Assembly: GCA_003171295.1 (NCBI GenBank)
Contig: PMYF01000914.1
Location: 7,425 to 12,811 of the forward strand
DNA length: 5,387 nt
Source: Acidobacteriota bacterium
GTDB taxonomy: Bacteria > Acidobacteriota > Terriglobia > UBA7540
Reading direction: 5' to 3'
The translations under genes and the position numbers were made by a program. Below, in pieces: positions 1 to 4,853 of the stretch (position 1 is its first letter; each line of letters begins with the position of its first letter). Below the pieces are notes generated by a model. The model searched no databases and was not told the origin of the DNA. It was given only the letters and a program-made list of their open reading frames with translations.

Positions 1-51
1 ATGTTTAGGGGGAGAGCAGGAAGAGCTTCCTTTTACAATTAGGGGGTAGAC

Positions 52-162
52 ATGGGAACCATAAAGGAACCTAGGAACGAATCTGATAAAGCGACACTCG
101 CCCGCATCAAGAAAGAAATGGCGCAGCCCCGCATCGCCAAGTCCGCGAGAAAGGAGGCGTGA
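52..162 (+). CDS. Possible small basic protein of 36 aa, unknown function
   Basis: A short reading frame starts at ATG 52, six bases after a purine-rich Shine-Dalgarno-like AGGGGG (41-46), and ends at TGA 160-162. The product is highly charged and mostly basic: Lys/Arg/Glu-rich, ending in a run with KSARKEA, with a predicted amphipathic helix around residues 13-35 and no hydrophobic segment, cysteine or signal peptide. I recognise no family. It converges on the minus-strand gene at 211-414 with only 48 bases between the stops. The case rests on the ribosome-binding site, the spacing and a non-random charged composition; at this length chance is a real alternative. It could also be the tail end of a decayed longer gene. 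Confidence 0.35.
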   Translation: MGTIKEPRNESDKATLARIKKEMAQPRIAKSARKEA

Positions 163-210
163 AGCAGACAAGCCCCGCAGTGGCCGCGTCATAACCGTTA
201 GTCGCCGCAG

Positions 211-414
211 CTACTTCTTTGAAAGCTCACGTTCGAAACGCCCTTCGACCTCTTCACGACTCAGGTTGGTTTCTGCTTTGTTCAATAGGATCGAATAAAC
301 GACTTCGTTACCTTCGATCTGAGCGGTGATAAACGTGGCGTCCATTAGTTCGTCGTGACTGAATTTCACTTTTTTGCCGTCTGCAAATGTTCTAATCCAC
401 TCGTTGTCTGGCAT
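211..414 (-). CDS. Hypothetical 67-aa acidic protein
   Basis: I do not recognise this protein. The chosen start is ATG at 414 because GAGGT lies seven bases upstream on the minus strand (GAGGTAACGAAAATG). The frame stays open upstream to 522, but that extension has no comparable ribosome-binding site. The product begins MPDNEWIRTF and is soluble and charged. Residues 8-46 look like short beta strands (a FADGKKVKF segment, then TFITAQIEG and EVVYSILLN). Residues 47-67 look like one Glu/Arg/Lys-rich helix (REEVEGRFERE). There is no signal peptide, membrane segment, cysteine pair or catalytic motif. The fold pattern could suit a small beta-barrel-like or regulatory protein, but that is a guess. 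It stands alone, convergent with the small frame at 52-162. I am fairly confident it is a gene and cannot assign a function. Confidence 0.6.
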   Translation of the reverse strand: MPDNEWIRTFADGKKVKFSHDELMDATFITAQIEGNEVVYSILLNKAETNLSREEVEGRFERELSKK

Positions 415-756
415 TTTCGTTACCTCGCAAACTTCAAGCGTAGGAGACGCCTCCAGATTCTCGGTGAAGGGGGCGGAGCGAGCATAGGCCGCTCCGATCA
501 GCCACAGACGTGACAACGGCAAGAGTGCTTGAGGCAGTCTAGGCTAAGGGCACGACTGCCGAATCAGCTCGTCTACCCTACAGATCGAAATAAGTATGCG
601 CTTGGACTCACTCTTCAGGCTTCCGCGACGACGGTGGTGGTCATGCAAGCAAGTCTCAAGCTCCATCATTTCTGATTTTAAGACTCTGCGCAAGAATTCG
701 CAAGCGACCTCATTTTAGCTAACAGCCTGTATAACCGAGGGCAGTCAATCACATAG
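415..756. other. Intergenic stretch without a recognisable gene
   Basis: About 340 bases lie between the 67-aa gene and the transposase remnant. Neither strand has a coding frame with a believable start and ribosome-binding site apart from the unsupported upstream extension of the 67-aa frame. No strong hairpin or long repeat is visible. The upstream half should contain the minus-strand promoter of the 67-aa gene, but I see no convincing -35/-10 pair. The right end may include the decayed flank of the insertion sequence. Confidence 0.5.
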
Positions 757-1038
757 AACCTGAGCCACGGCCAGGCCCTGGGCGTGAGCTACCGGCAGGC
801 GAAGCGGCTATGGAAGCAGCGGTATTAGGAGGAAGGTGTGGCGGGTCTGAAGCACCGCAGCGCCGGGCGGCGGTCGAACCGAGCGTACGCGGACAGGTTT
901 CGGCGAAAGATTTTGGAGCGGGTGCGGGAGAAGTACGGCGGGCCAGTCGGGGAGCGCTTCGGGCCGACGCTGGCGGCGGTGGTGCGGCATAAAGCGTGTA
1001 AAGGCCTAAAGAAAGAGAGGGCGGTTGAATACTCCTGA
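757..1038 (+). pseudogene. Remnant of an ISNCY-family transposase (N-terminal helix-turn-helix part)
   Basis: Read in one frame from 757, the sequence gives NLSHGQALGVSYRQAKRLWK, then an in-frame TAG at 826-828, then EEGVAGLKHRSAGRRSNRA, and ends in a KYGGPVGERFGPTLAA segment near 978. From memory this is the characteristic N-terminal region of ISNCY-type transposases: a helix-turn-helix (residues around ALGVSYRQAKRLWKRY) followed by the EEGxxGLKHxSxGRxSNRA linker and the ERFGPTLAAEHL block. Several features mark it as dead. There is no start codon before the homology, which is preceded by a stop at 754-756. An amber codon (probably CAG to TAG) interrupts the helix-turn-helix linker. The family sequence breaks off at about 978 and becomes unrelated residues until the stop at 1036-1038. 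The whole catalytic DDE domain is absent. I could not identify terminal inverted repeats or a target duplication. A short product from GTG 838 is possible but would lack both functional domains. Confidence 0.8.
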
Positions 1039-1055
1039 AGTGATATACCGCCTTT
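1017..1055. terminator. Possible stem-loop at the end of the transposase remnant
   Basis: GGCGGT at 1020-1025 pairs perfectly with ACCGCC at 1047-1052. The stem can extend outward by about three pairs, two of them G-U wobbles, and the loop is 21 bases. On the plus strand it ends in only TTT, and it straddles the remnant frame's stop. It may be a weak intrinsic terminator or a leftover inverted repeat of the insertion. The long loop and short T run keep confidence low. Confidence 0.22.
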
Positions 1056-1188
1056 GGGGAAAGAACTCAAATCACCGAGGATGTACTCTGCATTCGTAGG
1101 TCACGCCGACACACTCCAGCCCGTGATCCAGGCCAGCGCCAGTCAGGCCTCGGTAAGTCTCCCGCCCTCCGTGATGGAAGCTGGTCCG

Positions 1189-1368
1189 CTAATCCCCCAG
1201 AACTTTTTCAACTTGGCCGATCTTCTTCTGGACCTTGCCGGCCGTCTTCTCATTGCTGCCTTCGTTTACCAGACTTGGATTATTGGTAGCTTTTCCCACC
1301 TTCTCCTTGATCTTGCCCTTCACTTCGTGAAACTTACCTTTCACTTCGTCCTTAGTACTTGGTTTCAT
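1189..1368 (-). CDS. CsbD-like stress-response protein, 59 aa
   Basis: This is a small, lysine-rich, very hydrophilic protein with the CsbD-family pattern. The DEVKGKFHEVKGKIKEKVGK segment (residues 7-26) matches the family's KGKxxxxKGKxKExxGK signature. It is followed by a second related half, EKTAGKVQKKIGQVEKVLG (residues 40-58). The length of 59 aa is usual for the family. CsbD proteins are abundant general-stress proteins (CsbD itself is sigma-B dependent in Bacillus subtilis), and their biochemical role is unknown. The start at 1368 follows a strong Shine-Dalgarno (GGAGGGTGATATG). The frame is open to an ATG at 1425 that would add 19 residues (beginning MPRPNNPNKY) behind a weaker GGAAGA, so the longer form cannot be excluded. 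It lies 224 bases downstream of the PRC-barrel gene on the same strand and probably has its own promoter, though I see no clear sigma-70 site. Confidence 0.88.
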   Translation of the reverse strand: MKPSTKDEVKGKFHEVKGKIKEKVGKATNNPSLVNEGSNEKTAGKVQKKIGQVEKVLGD

Positions 1369-1500
1369 ATCACCCTCCTGCTTAAAAGTCTTGAAGTACT
1401 TGTTTGGGTTGTTTGGCCTTGGCATCGTTAATCTTCCGCTAGCCTGATTTCCGAAATATCAAATAACATTCTCGCTCGCATCCACCACACGCTGAGAGTA

Positions 1501-1524
1501 ACCCCCGCTTTGAAAAGCAGGGGT
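1501..1524. terminator. Hairpin between the PRC-barrel and CsbD-like genes
   Basis: ACCCCCGCTT (1501-1510) pairs with AAGCAGGGGT (1515-1524) around a four-base TGAA loop. Nine of ten pairs match, with one C-A mismatch at 1506/1519. It lies 69 bases past the stop of the PRC-barrel gene and 133 bases before the CsbD-like start, so it is well placed to end the PRC-barrel transcript. No T tract follows on the minus strand (next bases TACTCTC), so it may instead be a factor-dependent or mRNA-stabilising hairpin. Confidence 0.4.
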
Positions 1525-1592
1525 CACCGCCCAGGTCCGGACAATCGAAAATGTCAGACCCTATGGCTGACGGGGAAAACCCTTGGACGGCA

Positions 1593-1967
1593 TCAATCCC
1601 AGTAGGGCTTGTAGCCATAGTACCCGTAAAGCGTGGATCCCCAAGCGGGGTCTGCCATGTTTGGCCAGTTGCTCTTGTCAAATCCTGGCGCCTTCTTCAA
1701 GAGTTCCTTGTCGGCGTTGAGAACAAGCTTCTTCCCGACCGTATCGACCCCAAAAGCCTGCCAGGGAATGGCGAACAGTTTGTCGCCCATACCCAGAAAA
1801 CCGCCGAACGACAATACGGCGTAGGCGACCCGCCCTCGATCCAAGTCGATCATGATCTCCTCGATCTTGCCCAAGTCTTCGCCTTGGTGGTTCACCACCT
1901 TGTCACCCTTCAAACTACTCCCGGAGAGCACTAGCCCAAAAGTCTTCGCTGGTTGCATTTGCGTCAT
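1593..1967 (-). CDS. PRC-barrel domain protein, 124 aa
   Basis: Residues about 12-80 form a typical PRC-barrel. SSLKGDKVVNHQGEDLGKIE is the opening strand pair with the conserved G-x-x-V-x-x-x-x-G-E-x-x-G-K-I-x-x pattern. It is followed by DLDRGRVAYAVLSFGGFLGM (residues 41-60) and the DKLFAIPWQAF strand (62-72). PRC-barrels are small beta-barrels also found in photosynthetic reaction-centre H subunits and in the RNA-processing factor RimM. Stand-alone bacterial versions are often stress-linked and of unknown function. The C-terminal 30 residues are low-complexity and aromatic (a YGYYGYKPYW patch at 114-123) and probably unfolded. There is no signal peptide or membrane segment. The start is secure: AAGGAG sits seven bases before ATG 1967. 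With the CsbD-like gene downstream on the same strand it forms a small-stress-protein neighbourhood; shared regulation is inference. Confidence 0.93.
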   Translation of the reverse strand: MTQMQPAKTFGLVLSGSSLKGDKVVNHQGEDLGKIEEIMIDLDRGRVAYAVLSFGGFLGMGDKLFAIPWQAFGVDTVGKKLVLNADKELLKKAPGFDKSNWPNMADPAWGSTLYGYYGYKPYWD

Positions 1968-2076
1968 GGCAATTCTCCTTCATGTTTCGAGGCTGGGCTG
2001 GGGGTAGCGGCTTATCGCCGACGTCTAACCGAAGGAGACGAGTATCGGCTCGCCTCTGCACCCAGCGACCTTTTAC

Positions 2077-2106
2077 ATGATATTTCCCTCGGCGATTTAC
2101 TGTCTG
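2077..2106 (-). promoter_or_regulatory. Weak candidate promoter for the PRC-barrel gene
   Basis: On the minus strand TATCAT (2077-2082) matches the -10 consensus at five of six bases. CAGACA (2101-2106), 18 bases upstream, matches the -35 at four of six. It would give a leader of roughly 100 bases before ATG 1967. The -35 match is weak and the spacing is one base longer than ideal, so this is only a suggestion. Confidence 0.2.
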
Positions 2107-2155
2107 TTCAGAGTTGACCAAACCCCTGAGCTAAATGGCACAGCACTACGTCCGA

Positions 2156-2377
2156 TCAATGGATGGTAGGGTTACGCCCGACGTGAAAAACAGTGCGGCC
2201 GTAGGCAAAGCTTACGGTTAGCGTCACATCCGTCGCCTGCTCCCCCCGTCCCGAGGAGGCGAAGACCGTAGCCAGCGCCAGAGCTGCCAAAATCAAAGTG
2301 GGCGAACGCGGCCGGAGAGCTGGAAGGGCTGATTTTGTATGTCACTCCCCGGGTACTGGTCTCCGGAGCGTTTTCAT
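2156..2377 (-). pseudogene. Possible decayed secreted-protein gene (signal-peptide-like frame)
   Basis: On the minus strand an ATG at 2377 starts MKTLRRPVPGE and stops at TGA 2344-2342. Immediately after, in the same frame, an open stretch without an ATG runs from 2341 to the stop at 2156-2158. It contains a basic segment (LRPRSP), a hydrophobic core (TLILAALALATVFA) and then a polar sequence beginning SSGRGEQATDVTLTVSFAYG. This is the n-, h- and c-region order of a Sec signal peptide followed by the start of an exported beta-rich domain. The nonsense codon between a plausible Lys/Arg start and the hydrophobic core, and the early end, suggest a truncated and broken gene. Initiation at a TTG inside the core (2296 or 2290) would remove the basic part. 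I recognise no family. A chance frame in GC-rich DNA remains a real alternative. Confidence 0.3.
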
Positions 2378-2477
2378 CGCGTTCACACCCGCATGAATAT
2401 TGATGAGGGGGACGATCCGAAGATTCGGAGGTACAGCTTAAAATGGAAATGTGGGATGAATTGTGAGGGCTGAATTC

Positions 2478-2506
2478 TTCATAGCAAAAATGCTTTTAGT
2501 TGACAA
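2478..2506 (-). promoter_or_regulatory. Promoter-like -35/-10 pair reading leftward
   Basis: On the minus strand TTGTCA (2501-2506; five of six to TTGACA) and TATGAA (2478-2483; four of six to TATAAT) are separated by exactly 17 bases in an AT-rich patch. Transcription would run toward the broken signal-peptide-like frame starting at 2377, with a leader of about 95 bases. No other gene is positioned to use it, so it may be the surviving promoter of a lost gene or drive an untranslated RNA. Confidence 0.35.
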
Positions 2507-2657
2507 TGCATACTTGGTGATTACCCGTTCACCTCAACCGCGCATTCCAACACGGGAAACGTCCTTTCCCCGGCATTTATGATTATTCCCGAGTCTCGCA
2601 CTCCGCCTCCAAGGTGGCGCCGAGGCCGCCCGGGTCACAGCGTGTGCGGCACATTCC

Positions 2658-4694
2658 TTACGGGTTCGAGCGCTTTTTCAGCGGGATGCGAATCAAAACG
2701 TGGGCGATGATGGCGAATGCCGCGAGCGAAATCCATCCGCCCCAGCGGGCGACGAAGGGGAAAACGTCCTGGCCGGTGAAGATGTGGGTAATCGACTTGA
2801 CGCCGGCGAGGAAGAGCGTGGCGAGAAGAATGCCGGTGATGGCTTCGCCGGCGATAAAACCTGAGGCGAGCAAGGTGCCGCGCTCCTCGAATTTCGCTTT
2901 CTCGTCACCGGAAAGATTGCGGCGCGCGGCCCACTGGTCAGCAAGCCATTTCATGACGCCGCCCAGGAAAATCGCGCCGGTCGTTTCAAGCGGCAGATAC
3001 ATGCCGACCGCGATGAGCATCGGTGAGGGCGCTTCGATCATCACCAAGGAGACGCCGAACAAGCAACCGATCAGGAGCAGTCCCCAGGCCATCTGCCCAC
3101 CCACAATGCCCTGCGCGAGCTGGGCCATCAATCCGGCTTGCGGTGCGGGCAGTAGCTTGCCGCCGATGCCGCCGCTCGCGAGATTCGCTTCGTGCAGCGC
3201 GATGATGGGCAGCAACAGGAAGAAGGAGACCGCGACGACGCTTAGTATTTCCACCACTTCCATTTTCCAGGGAGTTCCGCCGAGCAGGTAACCGGCTTTC
3301 AGGTCCTGAATGAGGCTGCCGGAAACGCAGCAGGCGCAGCAGACCACCGACGCCACGCCCAGCACGGCGGCGACGCCGCCCAGGCCCTTGACCCCGATGA
3401 CGACCATCATGATGGCCGCAATCACCAGGGCCGCGAGGGTAAGCCCGGAAACGGGCTGGTTCGACGATCCCACCAGTCCCACGAGGTAGCCGCCCACGGC
3501 GGAGAGAAAGAAGCCGCTCAGGGTCATGACCACAGCCGCCACCAGCGCCGCGCCCCAACTGTGCGCGAAGTAGTAATAGATGACGGTGATGGGAATCACG
3601 AGCGCGGCGATGGAGAGGATGATCCACTTGATGGGGATGTCAATGTCGAGCCGCGTGCGCGCCGCGGTGCCTTCGCCCGTCGCTGCCGAGGCCTGGAATG
3701 CGCCTTTGATGGAGCGCAGGATCGATTCGCGCATACTGTAGAGTGTATAGACCGCGCCTACCAGCATCGCGCCCACCGCAATCGGACGCACCACATTGTA
3801 CCAGACCGTGTAACTCACCAAGTCCCAAGGCGCCGTGCCGCCCGTGGTCGCGCCAACTCGGTGCGGCAGTTCAGGGTCAATAAACAGAACCAACGGAATT
3901 AAGACCAGCCAGGCAATTACCCCGCCGGAGAAATTGATGGCCGCCAGGCGCAACCCGATGATATAGCCAATACCGATCAGGGCCGGTGAGGCGGAAGGCG
4001 TGGCGCAGGCAATGCCACCGGTGTAGGGAACCTCGCCGAGCAATTCCTTCTGATAACCGAAGTAGCGCACCACGGATTTGGGGAAATTCCAGAAGAAGCT
4101 GACGGAGTCCTGAAAAAGCTGGAAGCCCTTCTCATCCTTGAGGAGTTGAAGCAGTGCTCCCAGGCCCATCGCGCCGAAGATGTATCGGGGCGCGTCGGTG
4201 GAGGCCTGCTGCCCGGCCTTGACGATTTCGGCGCTGGCGGTGCTTTCCGGAAACGGCAGGTCCGACTCCACGCAGAGTGGCCGGCGCAAGATAATGATGA
4301 AGAAAACCCCCAGCAGGCCGCCCGCCAGCAGAATCAGCGTGCCCGTCCAGAAGTGGCTACGGAGATCTGTCCAGAGGCGCTGCCCACCTACGTTGACCAT
4401 CAGGAAGGCGGGTATGGTGAAGATGGCGCCCGCCACCAGCGCCTCACCCACAGAGGCGGCGGTGCGTGTCAGGTTCTGCTCCAGCACGCCCCCGCGGAAG
4501 AAGGGAAGACGAAAGAGCGCAATGGCGATCACCGCGGCGGGAATGGTGGCCGCTACCGTCTGCCCGGCTTTCATGCCCAGATAGGCGTTGGCCGCGCCAA
4601 AAACCGCCGCCATGATGATGCCGGCGAGAACTGCTTTGAGTGTGAACTCACGCTCGGTGGAATCGTGAGGGACGAACGGTTTGAAGTCGGGCAT
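2658..4694 (-). CDS. OPT family oligopeptide transporter, 678 aa
   Basis: This inner-membrane secondary transporter of the OPT superfamily (the prokaryotic COG1297 / TIGR00733 type) imports short peptides, probably proton-coupled. Family landmarks in order: the first helix with GAANAYLGMKAGQTVAATIP (residues 33-52), the cytoplasmic LPFPESTASAEIVKAGQ motif (146-162), the GLTLAALVIAAIMM helix (417-430), SLIQDLKAGYLLGGTPWK (460-477) and SPMLIAVGMYLPLE followed by IFLGGVMKWL (557-585). Roughly 14-16 hydrophobic segments cover the chain, and the length is usual for the family. The start is placed at ATG 4694 (MPDFKPF) because family homology begins there. The frame stays open to 4838, but those 48 residues are encoded by the intergenic heptamer repeat and look non-protein. 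No good Shine-Dalgarno precedes 4694. An unusual cysteine group (C452, C453, C455, C456) precedes the QDLK motif. The upstream neighbour is an M20 dipeptidase, which fits peptide uptake and hydrolysis. The exact substrate (peptide or metal-peptide chelate) cannot be read from sequence. Confidence 0.95.
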   Translation of the reverse strand: MPDFKPFVPHDSTEREFTLKAVLAGIIMAAVFGAANAYLGMKAGQTVAATIPAAVIAIALFRLPFFRGGVLEQNLTRTAASVGEALVAGAIFTIPAFLMVNVGGQRLWTDLRSHFWTGTLILLAGGLLGVFFIIILRRPLCVESDLPFPESTASAEIVKAGQQASTDAPRYIFGAMGLGALLQLLKDEKGFQLFQDSVSFFWNFPKSVVRYFGYQKELLGEVPYTGGIACATPSASPALIGIGYIIGLRLAAINFSGGVIAWLVLIPLVLFIDPELPHRVGATTGGTAPWDLVSYTVWYNVVRPIAVGAMLVGAVYTLYSMRESILRSIKGAFQASAATGEGTAARTRLDIDIPIKWIILSIAALVIPITVIYYYFAHSWGAALVAAVVMTLSGFFLSAVGGYLVGLVGSSNQPVSGLTLAALVIAAIMMVVIGVKGLGGVAAVLGVASVVCCACCVSGSLIQDLKAGYLLGGTPWKMEVVEILSVVAVSFFLLLPIIALHEANLASGGIGGKLLPAPQAGLMAQLAQGIVGGQMAWGLLLIGCLFGVSLVMIEAPSPMLIAVGMYLPLETTGAIFLGGVMKWLADQWAARRNLSGDEKAKFEERGTLLASGFIAGEAITGILLATLFLAGVKSITHIFTGQDVFPFVARWGGWISLAAFAIIAHVLIRIPLKKRSNP

Positions 4695-4707
4695 AGGAAT
4701 ATAGTCC

Positions 4708-4839
4708 AAGGTTGAGTGTTGAAAGTTGAAAGAGGTCAGTGAATCGTTGCACAGCTTCGTCCTTGAAACAGGACTAAGGGGCCAGTCCACCCCAGAAGGG
4801 CTTCTCGGCCCCCTCAACCTTCGACCTTCAACTTTCAAC
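4708..4839. repeat. Inverted arrays of a GTTGAAG-type heptamer with internal hairpins
   Basis: On the plus strand GTTGAGT, GTTGAAA and GTTGAAA stand in tandem at 4711-4731. On the minus strand GTTGAAA, GTTGAAG, GTCGAAG and GTTGAGG stand in tandem from 4839 down to 4812. The arrays face each other, giving a perfect 13-base inverted repeat (4718-4730 with 4827-4839) and a 9-base one (4708-4716 with 4813-4821). Between them are further hairpins: GTCCT/AGGAC (4759-4774), GGGGCC/GGCCCC (4778-4783 with 4807-4812) and AGAA/TTCT (4794-4805). The element fills most of the 159-base gap between the dipeptidase and transporter genes. It could be a REP-like or MITE-like intergenic repeat, a terminator or an mRNA-processing structure. 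Confidence 0.75.
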
Positions 4840-4853
4840 CCCTAATCTGCTGT

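Larger units (their letters stand above)
1968..2657. other. Long gene-poor region between the PRC-barrel and transporter genes
   Basis: No intact gene is visible in these 690 bases on either strand. They contain the leader of the PRC-barrel gene (up to about 2106), a broken signal-peptide-like frame (2156-2377, -), a promoter-like pair (2478-2506, -) and the 3' flank of the transporter gene. Short palindromes occur: CTCCGGAG at 2361-2368, TCCGA/TCGGA around AGAT at about 2415-2428, and GGTGGC/GCCGCC at 2613-2630. The stretch from about 2390 to 2520 is visibly more AT-rich than its flanks. Confidence 0.5.

Noticed and set aside
18..34. AGGAA/TTCCT hairpin followed by TTT
   Set aside because: A five-pair stem of low GC with a short T run is too weak to call a terminator; it may be the end of a gene outside the window.
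967..1000. Resemblance of a CATAAAGCGTGTAAAGG stretch to rRNA or vector-like sequence
   Set aside because: The match is a short word only, and the flanking bases fit neither 16S rRNA nor a cloning vector.
1054..1431. Plus-strand frame with hydrophobic, membrane-like segments
   Set aside because: It is the reverse of the Lys-rich CsbD-like gene; Lys and Glu codons read backward as Phe and Leu, producing an artificial hydrophobic protein.
1551..1934. Plus-strand frame opposite the PRC-barrel gene
   Set aside because: The PRC-barrel motif and strong ribosome-binding site are on the other strand.
2393..2473. 26-codon plus-strand frame starting MNIDEGDD
   Set aside because: No ribosome-binding site at usable spacing, very short, no recognisable feature beyond two cysteines.
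2613..2630. GGTGGC/GCCGCC hairpin just past the transporter stop
   Set aside because: The position suits a terminator, but the stem is only six pairs with one wobble and no T tract follows on the minus strand.
2614..3291. Plus-strand open frame of 225 codons
   Set aside because: It lies opposite the 3' end of the OPT gene, whose family motifs are clear on the minus strand. The product is Pro/Arg/Ser-rich with no family pattern.
3561..3902. Plus-strand open frame opposite the middle of the transporter
   Set aside because: It is an antisense shadow of a GC-rich gene; the Arg/His-rich translation has no recognisable domain.
4146..4715. Plus-strand open frames opposite the transporter N-terminus
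   Set aside because: Translations are Arg/Gly/Ala-rich shadows. The minus strand encodes the conserved OPT N-terminal motifs over the same bases.
4695..4838. Possible 48-residue N-terminal extension of the transporter
   Set aside because: It is encoded by the heptamer repeat and hairpins, and family homology begins at the inner methionine at 4694.
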